Assembly: GCA_017302795.1 (NCBI GenBank)
Contig: JAFLCB010000003.1
Coordinates: 338,650 to 402,649 of the forward strand
DNA: 64,000 nucleotides
DNA from: Deltaproteobacteria bacterium
GTDB lineage: Bacteria > Bdellovibrionota > Bdellovibrionia > Bdellovibrionales > JAMPXM01
Direction of reading: 5' to 3'
Below, in pieces: positions 31,749 to 41,821 of the stretch. A program made the position numbers and the translations under genes. How positions within the stretch are numbered: the stretch's first letter is position 1; each line of letters starts with the position of its first letter. Under the pieces are notes generated by a model that did no database searches, was not told where the DNA came from, and saw nothing but the letters and a program-made list of their open reading frames with translations.

Positions 31749-34361
31749 ATGAGCGACGTAGAAAAGATGACAGTTAAGGCCCAGGAAGCAATGCAGGCAG
31801 CCGCGAAAATGGCTGAGAGTCGTTCTCACTCGGCCGTCGAGCCCGAGCATTTGCTATTTCAACTTGTCACGCAAACTGACGGATTCGTGCCCAATTTGAT
31901 TGTGGCCTCTGGCGGCCAATTGCCGACCGTTAAATCCGGGTTGGAAACAGCGATGGCGAGAATGCCACAGGTGACAGGGAGCGCCAAACGAGTCGTCGCC
32001 AGCCCTCGATTGATCACGATTTTCAATCGCGCTGAAGTCGAAATGAAAGCGCTAGGCGACGAATATATATCGACGGAACATTTCGCTCTCGCCGTCCTGC
32101 ACGATTCGGCGCCTTCGGATGTTCGAAAGATTTTTTCAGCTGCCGGAATAACTCGTAATAAATTTGAAGAAGCTGTCGCAAAAATGCGCGGGGGGCGGAA
32201 AGTGACGGATGACTCTCCAGAGGGAACGATGGAAGCGTTGAAAAAATACGCGCGAGATCTTACACAGGCGGCAAACGAAGGAAAATTGGACCCCGTTATC
32301 GGGCGCGATGAAGAGATTCGTCGTGTTATTCAGGTGCTATCTCGCAGAACGAAGAATAATCCGGTCTTGATCGGCGAACCCGGCGTCGGTAAAACCGCCA
32401 TAGCTGAAGGTCTTGCGTTGAGGATCGTCAAGGGCGACGTGCCTGAAGCACTTAAAAATAAAAAGCTGATGTCACTCGACATGGGGGCTTTGATCGCTGG
32501 CGCAAAGTATCGCGGTGAGTTTGAAGACCGTTTAAAGGCAGTCATTCGGGAAGTGACCGAAGCGCAGGGAAATATCGTACTCTTTATCGATGAAATGCAC
32601 ACGCTGGTTGGCGCCGGTAAGTCAGAGGGCTCGATGGACGCTGGTCAACTACTTAAGCCTGCGCTGGCGCGCGGGGAACTTCGTTGCATTGGCGCAACAA
32701 CCCTTGATGAGTATCAAAAATATATCGAAAAAGATGCGGCTCTTGAACGGCGATTTCAACAAGTCATGGTCAACGAACCATCGATTGAAGACGCGGTGAC
32801 GATTTTGCGAGGGTTAAAGGAAAAGTACGAAGTTCACCACGGGGTTCGCATTCGCGATTCCGCACTTATTGCGGCCGTTAAACTTTCGCACCGGTATATC
32901 ACATCGCGATTTTTGCCAGACAAAGCGATTGATCTGATGGATGAGGCAGCTAGCCGTCTAGCGATAGAAATTGGTAGTGTTCCCGCTGAAGTAGACACGC
33001 TTGAACGTGAACGCATGCAACTTCAGGTCGAGCGAGAAGCGCTTCGACGAGAAAAAGATGAAGCGAGCACTGATCGTCTGGAGCTGATCGAAGAAGAGCT
33101 TAGTATACTTGATGAAAAGGTTTCTAAGCTGCGTTCGCAGTGGGAGGCCGAGAAAAAGGGCATCAATGAACTAAAGGAAACGAAAGAAAAAACTGACGCA
33201 GTTCGTATGGAAATTGAACGCGCCGAACGCTCTGGCCAGTTAGAAAAAGCGGCCGAGTTGAAGTACGGAAAACTTCCTGAGCTTGAGCGGAAATTGAAGC
33301 TTTTGAATGAACAAGCCGAAGCGAAACAGCCCAATGGCGAACGCATGCTGCGCGAAGAAGTCGGTCCAGAGGAAATCGCAGAAGTCGTCGCCAAGTGGAC
33401 GGGAATCCCTGTTTCTCGAATGCTGCTTGCCGAACAAGAGCGCCTACTGAAAATGGAAGAGAGCCTCCGTAAGCGCGTCGTCGGACAAGATCATGCGTTG
33501 GTGGTTGTTGCGGACGCCATTCGAAGGGCACGTGCGGAAATTTCAGATCCCAATCGCCCTGTGGGTACGTTTTTATTCCTAGGACCAACGGGCGTTGGAA
33601 AAACTGAAACTGTGAAGGCCGTTGCCGAATTTTTATTCGACACCGATCAGGCTGTGATCCGCATCGACATGAGTGAATACATGGAAAAGCATTCCGTTTC
33701 ACGTCTTGTTGGCGCCCCCCCAGGATACGTCGGCTATGAAGAGGGTGGACAGCTGACAGAGCAAGTTCGCAGAAAACCATATTCGGTGATTTTGCTAGAC
33801 GAAGTAGAAAAAGCACACCCGGATGTTTTCAATATCCTCTTGCAAGTTCTTGATGAGGGACGTTTGACCGACGGGCAAGGTCGCACGGTCGATTTCAAAA
33901 ACTCGGTTTTGGTCATGACGTCAAATATCGGCTCACATGCGATCATGGATCCTGATCTCACCAAAGAAAAGCGAGAAGCGATCGTTCAAGAGGCGCTGCA
34001 CGCTCACTTTCGGCCCGAGTTTTTAAATCGAATTGATGAGACCGTTATGTTCAATCAGTTGAAAGCGGATCAATTGGACGGCATCGTTAGCATTCAGCTC
34101 GAGGCCGTGGTAAAGCGCTTGGCGGACAAAAAAGTTGATCTCGCGTTTACCCCAGAGGCGAAGCGATGGTTGGCGGCTAAAGGTTACGATCCTGTCTTTG
34201 GAGCGCGGCCATTGAAGCGAGTGATTCAAGGATTTGTTCTGAATCCCTTGGCGAAAGATTTGATCGCTGGCAAAATCAAGGCGGGCGAAAAAATCACGGT
34301 TGGCGTAGGCAAGGGTGTCGGTGTCGATGGGTTGACCTTTGATATAGACCCAGTTCATTAA
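31749..34361 (+). CDS. clpB: ClpB disaggregase (Hsp100)
   Basis: An 870-residue AAA+ chaperone that, with DnaK, threads proteins out of aggregates. In order: the N-terminal Clp_N double repeat (about 1-145), NBD1 with Walker A GEPGVGKT and [15 protein letters not shown], a long coiled-coil middle domain (about 405-525), NBD2 with [17 protein letters not shown] and [15 protein letters not shown], and the C-terminal [10 protein letters not shown] box. The full family length is present and there is no IGF/L ClpP-binding loop, so this is ClpB rather than ClpA/C. Divergent from the small zinc protein. I saw no CIRCE-type or clear sigma-32 element upstream. Confidence 0.97.
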   Translation: MSDVEKMTVKAQEAMQAAAKMAESRSHSAVEPEHLLFQLVTQTDGFVPNLIVASGGQLPTVKSGLETAMARMPQVTGSAKRVVASPRLITIFNRAEVEMKALGDEYISTEHFALAVLHDSAPSDVRKIFSAAGITRNKFEEAVAKMRGGRKVTDDSPEGTMEALKKYARDLTQAANEGKLDPVIGRDEEIRRVIQVLSRRTKNNPVLIGEPGVGKTAIAEGLALRIVKGDVPEALKNKKLMSLDMGALIAGAKYRGEFEDRLKAVIREVTEAQGNIVLFIDEMHTLVGAGKSEGSMDAGQLLKPALARGELRCIGATTLDEYQKYIEKDAALERRFQQVMVNEPSIEDAVTILRGLKEKYEVHHGVRIRDSALIAAVKLSHRYITSRFLPDKAIDLMDEAASRLAIEIGSVPAEVDTLERERMQLQVEREALRREKDEASTDRLELIEEELSILDEKVSKLRSQWEAEKKGINELKETKEKTDAVRMEIERAERSGQLEKAAELKYGKLPELERKLKLLNEQAEAKQPNGERMLREEVGPEEIAEVVAKWTGIPVSRMLLAEQERLLKMEESLRKRVVGQDHALVVVADAIRRARAEISDPNRPVGTFLFLGPTGVGKTETVKAVAEFLFDTDQAVIRIDMSEYMEKHSVSRLVGAPPGYVGYEEGGQLTEQVRRKPYSVILLDEVEKAHPDVFNILLQVLDEGRLTDGQGRTVDFKNSVLVMTSNIGSHAIMDPDLTKEKREAIVQEALHAHFRPEFLNRIDETVMFNQLKADQLDGIVSIQLEAVVKRLADKKVDLAFTPEAKRWLAAKGYDPVFGARPLKRVIQGFVLNPLAKDLIAGKIKAGEKITVGVGKGVGVDGLTFDIDPVH

Positions 34362-34565
34362 AGCGACACCGGTCTCTCTACCTTCACTGATCCAAGACAG
34401 GCGTCGGTGTGACAATTAGTGCGCTTACCAGTTAGGTTGGCGCATCCTTATTCGAATTCATATGGATATTCCCGGGCAGGGCGATGGCGTCGTCATTGCA
34501 CCCAATTGCGGCCATGTTGTCTTCTGAAATTTGACGGGGGCTTTCGGCCCCTTGGGAGCAAACAC

Positions 34566-35450
34566 ATGGCCTATCGCTATTTTATGCGAATGACCTACCG
34601 ATTGGCGTCCGTTGCTTTGCTTGTCGCGTTTACGGCAATGAGTCCAGTTCGGTCAGCCGACGGTTTTCAGAGCGATGCGAGTGCTGCAATTCCAGGTTCG
34701 CAGGGCGCGCTCGGTATAAATGGTAAAGACTCTGTGATCTACGCCAACCTTGGAAAGGTAGCGGCGCTCGCATTGAGGCAGAATAGGGAGCCGATTGTAG
34801 ACCCGGTTGTAGGCGGCGCGCCCCTCTCGGGAGAGGGCATTTCCGAAGAATTTGCGAATTACTGTCTCGACGCCGACTTTAGCGACAAGGTCGCTTGGCG
34901 GCGTGCCGAAGGTGGTGAGATTTGGCTTCAGTTTTCGTGCTTAAAAGACGGCGAATATCCAGCGATCCGGGAGCGACTTTTCGTTATTACGACCGCACCG
35001 GTTTCTGGCCGTGCAGGAACCTGGAAACTCGTCGATCTTCAACTTTTGTCGGCGGACATCGAGCCCGGTTCAAAATTGGAATTTAAGTCTGCGGCTGGCT
35101 CAGGATTTAAATCACCCATCGCAAGGGCTACAGTGGCGATTACCGGGGCCGTGCTTCTTTCGGCATTGGCGGCGAAACGGACCTATCCCGGCCAGGACGA
35201 CAAAGTACATCACTCGGTTGCCGCAGGTGTATTGGCGGCTGGCGCCGCGTCCTATCTTCATTTTATAATAGGGATGTCGCCCGAAAAATCGGCCATGGCC
35301 GGCGGTGCGATTTCTTTGCTAGTCGGTGGCGGTAAAGAGGTGCTCGATCCGCTTTTTACCGGAGTAAGATCAAAACACGATATGAAGGCGAACACCTTTG
35401 GGGCGGTACTGGGCACAGTAACCGTATATTTGTCGTTCAAATTTAACTAG
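34566..35450 (+). CDS. Exported or membrane protein with C-terminal YfiM/DUF2279-like domain
   Basis: About 294 residues. An N-terminal signal (LASVALLVAFTAMSPVRSA) leads to a middle domain of unknown type (about 40-205), then a C-terminal part with hydrophobic segments and the pattern DDKVHHSVAAGVLAAGAASY ... GGGKEVLDPLF ... SKHDMKANTFGAVLG. The DKxxH, KExxDP and D-x3-N-x3-G arrangement is that of the YfiM-like putative lipoprotein family. The ATG at 34566 has GGAG 8 nt upstream. It lies 204 bp after clpB. Function unknown. Confidence 0.68.
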   Translation: MAYRYFMRMTYRLASVALLVAFTAMSPVRSADGFQSDASAAIPGSQGALGINGKDSVIYANLGKVAALALRQNREPIVDPVVGGAPLSGEGISEEFANYCLDADFSDKVAWRRAEGGEIWLQFSCLKDGEYPAIRERLFVITTAPVSGRAGTWKLVDLQLLSADIEPGSKLEFKSAAGSGFKSPIARATVAITGAVLLSALAAKRTYPGQDDKVHHSVAAGVLAAGAASYLHFIIGMSPEKSAMAGGAISLLVGGGKEVLDPLFTGVRSKHDMKANTFGAVLGTVTVYLSFKFN

Positions 35451-35531
35451 TTCCGCACCTCAACTCGTTTTATTGATGTTTGGACGAAGCCAGCGTTGAC
35501 CGCCAGACTTTGCAGTACGATAGTGCGGTCT

Positions 35532-36179
35532 ATGTTTTCGGGAATAGTAGAAGCGACCGCGTTAGTCCTCTGGGTTAATGAAGTCGAAAAGGGAAAGCTT
35601 GTTCGAATTGGTCTTTCGCGTCCGCGCGAATTCAACGACCTAAAACCAGGTGATTCGGTTGCAGCAGACGGCGTCTGTTTAACGGTGGAAAGTCACGATG
35701 ACGAGACGATTGTCTTCGCGTTGGCCGCTGAAACTTTGGCTGTGACTAATTGGCAATCGGCCTCAGGACCGTCAGCCCTCGTCGGCCGTCGCATTAATTT
35801 AGAGCGAAGTCTAAAGATGGGCGATCGAATTCATGGTCACTGGGTGACCGGACACGTCGATGCCGCTGTCAAAGTCGCGCGGGTCGAAGAACTTCCAGGA
35901 ATGCGCGTGATTGATGTTGAGATTCCCGCAGCACTTCGACCAATGGTTTGGAAAAAAGGCAGCTGGGCGATAAACGGGGTTAGTCTCACAGTCAATTCGG
36001 TCGACGGCGGAGTTGCGTCACACTGTTTGATCCCCGAAACCTTGGCTCGGACAAATTTAAACGATTTATGCCAGGGCGATCTCGTGAATGTAGAGGTCGA
36101 CGTGTTTGCACGTGCACTTGCCCAGTCCGTGGAAAGCTATCTGAAAGAAAATTTGCAACAAAAAGAGAGTGGCAAGTGA
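35532..36179 (+). CDS. ribE: Riboflavin synthase alpha chain
   Basis: A 215-residue enzyme that dismutates two 6,7-dimethyl-8-ribityllumazine molecules to riboflavin. Two lumazine-binding barrels are visible: the first opens MFSGIVEA and contains GDSVAADGVCLTV, the second contains GHVDAAVKV and KGSWAINGVSLTVNSV. The start is ATG at 35532, which gives the invariant MF(S/T)GI N-terminus. The stop overlaps the ribBA start (GTGA). No FMN riboswitch was found in the short upstream region. Confidence 0.95.
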   Translation: MFSGIVEATALVLWVNEVEKGKLVRIGLSRPREFNDLKPGDSVAADGVCLTVESHDDETIVFALAAETLAVTNWQSASGPSALVGRRINLERSLKMGDRIHGHWVTGHVDAAVKVARVEELPGMRVIDVEIPAALRPMVWKKGSWAINGVSLTVNSVDGGVASHCLIPETLARTNLNDLCQGDLVNVEVDVFARALAQSVESYLKENLQQKESGK

Positions 36180-37411
36180 GCGACGACCGACTTGAGATGA
36201 ATACGACTGAGCAATTGATTGAAGATATCCGCAGCGGCAAAATGGTCGTGCTGATCGACGATGAGGATCGTGAAAACGAAGGCGACTTGGTATTGTCCGC
36301 TGACTTTGTCACGCCCCAAACAATCAACTTCATGGCAAAAGAGGCACGTGGTCTGATTTGCCTTTCGCTGACGCACGAACAGATTGAACGATTACAACTG
36401 CCATTGATGGTTCGCGAAGAAACAAATTTTTCGCCCAACAAAACGGCTTTCACTGTTAGCATCGAGGCAGCCAAAGGCGTGAGCACCGGAATTAGTGCCG
36501 CCGATCGCGCGCACACTATTCGCATCGCCAGCCGCGTCGACGCAAAGCCAAGTGATGTAATTACCCCGGGACATATTTTTCCTATTCGCGCAAAAGATGG
36601 CGGTGTTTTAAAGCGCGCTGGTCACACCGAGGGCAGCATTGACCTCTGTCGATTGGCAGGGCTTTCGCCAGCAGCCGTCATCTGCGAAGTGATGAACGAT
36701 GACGGTACCATGGCGCGGGTCGGAGATCTGAAGACGTTTGCAAAAAAACACGGCCTAAAAATAGGCACCATCGTCGATTTGATTAAATACCGATTGGAAA
36801 ATGAATCACTTGTCGAGGAAGTCGCTCACGCGAAACTTCCCAATCGCTTCGGTGAGGATTTTGAAGTTCGAGCTTTTCGCAGTGTTTTAGATGGCACTGA
36901 ACACTTGGTGATGCAGCTGGGGGACATTTCCAAAGGCGACCAGGCTTGTTTGGTGCGGGTACACTCCGAGTGCATGACAGGCGATGTGTTCGGCAGCACG
37001 CGCTGCGACTGTGGTCCCCAACTTCACAAGGCTATGGAGATGATCTCCCGCGAAGGGCGGGGAGTTATACTTTATTTGCGTCAAGAAGGACGAGGAATTG
37101 GTCTTGTGAACAAGATTCGAGCCTACTCACTTCAGGACAAGGGTCTAGATACCGTTGAAGCCAACGTTCACCTCGGTTTCCCGCCCGATGCGCGGGACTA
37201 CGGGATTGGCGCACAAATTCTTCGAGCGATCGGTCTGAAGAAGATCCGTCTTCTTACAAATAATCCGTCGAAGCGCGTTGGCTTAAAAGGGTACGGGATC
37301 GAGGTTGTTGGTCGAGTACCGCTCGTTGTTGAGTCTCACAAAAACAATGCGGCTTACCTCGATGTAAAGCGCGACAAGATGGGCCACGTTTTTGACTCGG
37401 TCGAAGACTGA
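36176..37411 (+). CDS. ribBA: RibBA: 3,4-dihydroxy-2-butanone-4-phosphate synthase / GTP cyclohydrolase II
   Basis: A 411-residue bifunctional enzyme for both entry branches of riboflavin synthesis. The RibB domain (about 10-205) has DDEDRENEGDLV and RAGHTEGSIDL. The RibA domain (about 215-411) has RVHSECMTGDVFGSTRCDCG with the zinc cysteines, LRQEGRGIGL and TNNPSKRVGLKGYGIEV. The GTG at 36176 overlaps the ribE stop by 4 bp; ATG at 36197 is an alternative. Together with ribE and ribH it covers the pathway except ribD, which is not in the window. Confidence 0.95.
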   Translation: MSDDRLEMNTTEQLIEDIRSGKMVVLIDDEDRENEGDLVLSADFVTPQTINFMAKEARGLICLSLTHEQIERLQLPLMVREETNFSPNKTAFTVSIEAAKGVSTGISAADRAHTIRIASRVDAKPSDVITPGHIFPIRAKDGGVLKRAGHTEGSIDLCRLAGLSPAAVICEVMNDDGTMARVGDLKTFAKKHGLKIGTIVDLIKYRLENESLVEEVAHAKLPNRFGEDFEVRAFRSVLDGTEHLVMQLGDISKGDQACLVRVHSECMTGDVFGSTRCDCGPQLHKAMEMISREGRGVILYLRQEGRGIGLVNKIRAYSLQDKGLDTVEANVHLGFPPDARDYGIGAQILRAIGLKKIRLLTNNPSKRVGLKGYGIEVVGRVPLVVESHKNNAAYLDVKRDKMGHVFDSVED

Positions 37412-37441
37412 ACGATCGAAGATTGAAGGGAACAAGTTGTT

Positions 37442-37981
37442 ATGAAGCGTTCAGCAGCAAGAAAAAAGCAAGACTCTGTAGTGCCGAAAAAAACACTCAC
37501 TGCTTCCCACGAGGTACTCTTTGGCTCGCTGGTAGGCGCAAAGATCACGGTCGGGGTCGTGACCGCCCGTTTTAATAGTGACGTCACTTCGCGGCTCGAA
37601 GAGGGAGCCCTCAGAAAACTTTCAGAGCTTGGTGTTCCATCAAAAAATATTCGCGTTGCCAGTGTCCCTGGGGCTGTAGAAATCACGACGGCCGCCAAAG
37701 CGCTTTTCAATTCTGGTGTGGACGTCGTGATCACGCTTGGCTGCATAATACGCGGCGAAACCACTCATTACGAAATGGTGTGTGCGGCCGTCGAAAGAGG
37801 CTGCACGCAGTTGCAGTTAGAAACGGGGAAACCTGTCGTATTCGGCGTCCTCACAACTGAAAATGAAGAGCAGGCGTTTGCTCGTTTAGGCGGTCAGCAC
37901 GGCCACAAGGGCGAAGAAGCGGCGGAAGTCGCGGTTGAAATGGTAAATCTCCTGAAAGCGATAAAAAAATCGAAAAGATGA
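37442..37981 (+). CDS. ribH: 6,7-dimethyl-8-ribityllumazine synthase
   Basis: A 179-residue lumazine synthase that condenses 5-amino-6-ribitylaminouracil with dihydroxybutanone phosphate. Signature stretches are GVVTARFNSDVTSRLEEGA, VPGAVEITTAAKAL, LGCIIRGETTHYEMVC and FGVLTTENEEQAFARLGG. A basic N-terminal extension of about 28 residues precedes the core. The stop overlaps the ntrY-like start (ATGA), so the kinase is translated from the same transcript. Confidence 0.95.
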   Translation: MKRSAARKKQDSVVPKKTLTASHEVLFGSLVGAKITVGVVTARFNSDVTSRLEEGALRKLSELGVPSKNIRVASVPGAVEITTAAKALFNSGVDVVITLGCIIRGETTHYEMVCAAVERGCTQLQLETGKPVVFGVLTTENEEQAFARLGGQHGHKGEEAAEVAVEMVNLLKAIKKSKR

Positions 37982-40215
37982 TTTATCAGATTGCACCGAA
38001 AGAATTTAAGAAGAGAAAACGTGAGATTGCTCTCATCGTTGGTCTTTCGGTGCTGTTTGTTGTTTTGACTCTGGTTGAAATCAAACTGGTTGGGATCAGT
38101 CAGCAGCTGCCTTTCGTTCACTCGATTTTCTTTTTTGGACTCGTCAATTTTAACATCATTCTACTGCTGCTTCTTTTCTTTTTAATTTTTCGGAATGTCG
38201 TCAAAGTGTTTGTCGAAAGCAGCGGCAGAGTTGTCGGTAGTTCCCTTAAAGGGAAACTGATCGCCGCGTTTGTCGCATTCGCTTCTGTACCAACAGCGTT
38301 GATGTTTTTGGTTTCTGTTTTTTATATTAACTCGAGTTTTGATAAATGGTTTTCCGTCCGAATGGCTTCCGTCCTGAAGAACTCTCTTGAGGTTAACCAG
38401 GAGTATGTCTTTTCGGCGAAAAAAAAGAATTTCCATTTCGCAAAGCTCATTGCGACGGAACTTGAAAAACAAAGTGGCCAACCGGCTGCTCGGCTTGTTG
38501 AAAGCGCGAGATCGAAATACAATCTGGATTCGGTCGACTATTATCCAGGGCTGCTTGCCGCCCGCGTTGCCGCCTTGTCGCCGGATGAATCCATTCCGCG
38601 CGTGCCGCCAGTTTCATTAGAGTTTTTGCGAAACGGTGTTTCGGCCCGGTCTGAATCGAGCATCATTCACCATTTCGGAGAAGGAAACCTGGTAAGGGTT
38701 ATTGTTCCAGTCGATCGACGAAGTGAACGAGGAGCTGTGGTCGTTTCAACGTTCATTCCGATTTCCTTGATCTCGAAAATCGATGACATTTCCGCCGCCC
38801 ATGAAGAGTTTCGCAACGTGAACCCACTCGAGTATCCAATTAAGTCGATCTACTTGATTATTTTGTCACTGATGACGTTGGTAATTTTGCTTTGTGCAAC
38901 TTGGTTTGGTTTTCATCTTGCCCGGGAACTTTCCATCCCGCTGGAACTTTTGGGTTCAGCCACCAAACGCATCGCGAAAGGCGACTATCAGCCGGTCGGA
39001 ATTCGGTCGGGTTCAAAAGAGGTCAACCATCTTGTAGCAAGTTTCAATCAAATGGTTGGGCATTTAGATCGGTCGAAAAGAGAAGTTCTGGAAGCCAACC
39101 GAAATCTCACTGACACCCTTGAACGACTAGATGACCACAGTCGCTATATTCAGGTCGTCTTGTCAAACGTGACAACTGGGGTAGTTTCTGTCGATCAGGA
39201 AGAACAAATCACGACGATCAATCATCACGCGGCAGAGCTTTTACAGATCGACCCGGACAAATACGTCGGGCGTTCGGTTAAAGATGTTTTATCCAAAGAG
39301 TACTTTGTAATTTACCAAGAGCTTCTAAGCCAGATGCGTTCGCACGGCTTCGTCAATTTTCAACGCGAGTTGAGAATCGAGCTGAACGGGCGGACGATTC
39401 CACTACAAATGAATTTGGCTTTATTGCAGGATGATCGCGGTGAGGACATGGGAAAGGTTCTTGTGTTCGATGATTTGACCATGTTGTTGAATGCCCAGCG
39501 TGCGGCGGCATGGACGGAAGTTGCCCGGCGAATCGCTCACGAGATAAAAAATCCCCTGACCCCCATCAAGCTTTCTGCCCAGCGCTTAGAAAAAAAGTTT
39601 GGCGCACAAATTCAGGATCCGGTGTTTTCGTCCTGCATCGGCATGATTATCAGGCAAACCGACGATCTGAAACGCCTGGTAAATGAATTCTCGAACTTTG
39701 CTCGCCTGCCACAAACTCGACCCGTGATGGGATCGATGGCAAAAACGATCGAGGAAGCCGTAACGGTGTTTCAGGTTGCCCACAAGGACCTTCATATTGC
39801 TGTCGATCTAGACGCATCTTTGCCCGAGTTTCGGTTTGATCCAGATCAGATGAAACGGGTCCTTATCAATCTGCTCGATAACGCAGTGGCAGCTGTTTCG
39901 GATGTATCGGAACCTCGAGTTTCAGTTAGAACGCAATATGACGGTCTATTGAAGCTGGTTCGGCTCAGCGTAAATGACAATGGTGTTGGGATTCCGCAGC
40001 AGGACCGAGACCGCGTTTTCGAGCCGTACTTTTCGACAAAGGAAAGCGGCACGGGCTTGGGCCTCGCGATCGTTCGGCGGATTGTTGAGGACCACAATGG
40101 CTTTATCCGGGCGTTGCAAAACGAACCTCAGGGGACTCGCATTCTCGTCGAGCTGCCAGTTGCCGAGGCGGATGCGACCACTTCTAGTCGATCAAACTTA
40201 GCTCAAAGGTCCTGA
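37978..40215 (+). CDS. NtrY-like membrane sensor histidine kinase
   Basis: A 745-residue kinase. Membrane helices lie at about 17-37, 46-72 and 88-112. A periplasmic sensing region at about 113-285 is followed by another helix (about 287-310), a HAMP linker (about 311-365), a PAS domain (about 385-500) and the kinase core: ARRIAHEIKNPLTPIKLSAQRL with His521, LINLLDNAVAAV, DNGVGIP and GTGLGLAIV. The NPLTPIKLSAQR phosphoacceptor sequence is typical of NtrY. It overlaps ribH by 4 bp and precedes an NtrX-like regulator, the usual partner. The placement between riboflavin genes and proS is unusual. Confidence 0.92.
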   Translation: MIYQIAPKEFKKRKREIALIVGLSVLFVVLTLVEIKLVGISQQLPFVHSIFFFGLVNFNIILLLLLFFLIFRNVVKVFVESSGRVVGSSLKGKLIAAFVAFASVPTALMFLVSVFYINSSFDKWFSVRMASVLKNSLEVNQEYVFSAKKKNFHFAKLIATELEKQSGQPAARLVESARSKYNLDSVDYYPGLLAARVAALSPDESIPRVPPVSLEFLRNGVSARSESSIIHHFGEGNLVRVIVPVDRRSERGAVVVSTFIPISLISKIDDISAAHEEFRNVNPLEYPIKSIYLIILSLMTLVILLCATWFGFHLARELSIPLELLGSATKRIAKGDYQPVGIRSGSKEVNHLVASFNQMVGHLDRSKREVLEANRNLTDTLERLDDHSRYIQVVLSNVTTGVVSVDQEEQITTINHHAAELLQIDPDKYVGRSVKDVLSKEYFVIYQELLSQMRSHGFVNFQRELRIELNGRTIPLQMNLALLQDDRGEDMGKVLVFDDLTMLLNAQRAAAWTEVARRIAHEIKNPLTPIKLSAQRLEKKFGAQIQDPVFSSCIGMIIRQTDDLKRLVNEFSNFARLPQTRPVMGSMAKTIEEAVTVFQVAHKDLHIAVDLDASLPEFRFDPDQMKRVLINLLDNAVAAVSDVSEPRVSVRTQYDGLLKLVRLSVNDNGVGIPQQDRDRVFEPYFSTKESGTGLGLAIVRRIVEDHNGFIRALQNEPQGTRILVELPVAEADATTSSRSNLAQRS

Positions 40216-40306
40216 TTCCGCTGCTTGAGCCGCATGTCACTGCGTGCTAGGGTGTTACGTCAAAGGCGATTCTACTCAGTTGGAGTTTTTTAGTGGGAGT
40301 AATTTA

Positions 40307-41821
40307 GTGAGCACTCTTTTTCCACGCGATGCCAGCTTCGGTTCGGGAAATACCAAAATTCTTGTCATCGATGATGAGGCGCCAATCCGTGAGGTCTTGT
40401 CAGCAAGTCTTGTGGATGAGGGGTATGAAGTAAGAACGGCACGCTCGGGTGATGAAGGGCTTCGTGTTCTCGAAGAGTTTCGGCCGGCTGTCGTGTTCCT
40501 CGATATATGGATGCCTGGTTCGATGGACGGTCTCGATGTCCTAAAAGAGGCGCGGCCGAAATCGTCTTTTTGTGAGTTTGTCATGATGTCTGGTCACGGC
40601 ACAATTGAAACAGCCGTGAAGGCCGTAAAGCTTGGCGCATGGGATTTTGTCGAAAAGCCACTTTCGATCGATCGGATTCTCATTTTGGCAAAGAACATTT
40701 TGAGCGTTCAAAGTGAACGCGGCGAAAAAAATGCGCTTTTAAACAAGCTTCGTAAAAATATCGCCATCGTCGGCGAAGCCCCGGCGATGATGTCGTTGAA
40801 ACAGCTAATTGCACGGGTCGCAGCTTCGAACTCGTGGGTCCTTATCACGGGCGAGAACGGGACCGGGAAAGAGCTTGTTGCGCAGAATGTTCATTACCTG
40901 AGTTCACGTGCCTCAAAGCCGTTTATTGACGTGAATTGCGCAGCAATTCCGGAAGATCTTATCGAGAGCGAGCTTTTCGGACACGAAAAAGGTGCATTCA
41001 CTGGAGCCGAAAAAGCGCGAAAGGGAAAATTTGATCACGCCAACGGTGGCACGATATTCCTCGATGAGATTGGGGACATGAGTTTGAAAACGCAGGCAAA
41101 AATTCTGCGTATACTTCAAGAAAAGCGATTTAATCGCGTCGGCAGCGAAGTGGCAATTGAAGTCGACGTCCGCGTCGTTGCTGCGACTAATAAAAATCTT
41201 GAAGTGGAAATAAAAGAAGGTCGATTTCGCGAAGATCTTTATTATCGCCTCAACGTTATTCCCTGCCATGTGCCAGCGCTTCGCGATCGAACGCCTGATT
41301 TACCAGCGCTTGTTCAGCATTTTAGCGAGCTATTCGCGCGAGAGGGTGGCTTTCGCCTGAAATCTTTTTCTGAGGCTGCGATGAACAGGTTAGTAGCGCA
41401 CCCATGGCCAGGAAATGTTCGCGAACTTCGGAACTTCATTGAGCGCATTTATATTCTTACTCCTTCGGAATTCGTCGATGTTCATGACTTGAGATTTGCT
41501 GGACTTACCTCACGTTCTGGTGGTGGAGCTTCTATGGGCGCCGACTTTGCCTATGGAATTGAAGGTGGCATTGAAGGTAGTGTTGAGGCTGGGGCTGATT
41601 CCGGACTTGATTCGGCGACCGGAGATGGTGGCACCGGTAGCGGCGACGGGATCGACAATTTCCGAGAAGCCAGAGCAAAGTTCGAAAAAGAATATCTCTT
41701 ACGAAAAATATCCGAGAATAAAGGCAATATTTCGAAAACCGCTGAAGCGATCGGGCTTGAGCGAAGCTATTTGCATCGCAAGATCAAAGGCTATGGCATC
41801 GATGTCGAGGAGATCGTATAA
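40307..41821 (+). CDS. NtrX-like sigma-54 response regulator
   Basis: A 504-residue activator. Receiver with ILVIDDEAPIREVL and Asp66 in FLDIWMPGSMDG; AAA+ domain with GENGTGKE (Asn replaces the usual Ser of Walker A), GAFTGA and GGTIFLDEIGDM; then a Gly/Ala/Ser-rich linker of about 50 residues (GGASMGADFAYGIEGGIEG and beyond) before the Fis-type helix-turn-helix TAEAIGLERSYLHRKIKGYG. The last block matches NtrX. The GTG at 40307 is chosen because GGGAG lies 7 nt upstream. Its stop codon is immediately followed by the proS start, with no gap. Confidence 0.92.
   Translation: MSTLFPRDASFGSGNTKILVIDDEAPIREVLSASLVDEGYEVRTARSGDEGLRVLEEFRPAVVFLDIWMPGSMDGLDVLKEARPKSSFCEFVMMSGHGTIETAVKAVKLGAWDFVEKPLSIDRILILAKNILSVQSERGEKNALLNKLRKNIAIVGEAPAMMSLKQLIARVAASNSWVLITGENGTGKELVAQNVHYLSSRASKPFIDVNCAAIPEDLIESELFGHEKGAFTGAEKARKGKFDHANGGTIFLDEIGDMSLKTQAKILRILQEKRFNRVGSEVAIEVDVRVVAATNKNLEVEIKEGRFREDLYYRLNVIPCHVPALRDRTPDLPALVQHFSELFAREGGFRLKSFSEAAMNRLVAHPWPGNVRELRNFIERIYILTPSEFVDVHDLRFAGLTSRSGGGASMGADFAYGIEGGIEGSVEAGADSGLDSATGDGGTGSGDGIDNFREARAKFEKEYLLRKISENKGNISKTAEAIGLERSYLHRKIKGYGIDVEEIV

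Noticed and set aside
35451-35531. FMN riboswitch before ribE.
   Set aside because: The 81-bp gap is too short for the aptamer plus expression platform, and the conserved aptamer blocks are not seen.
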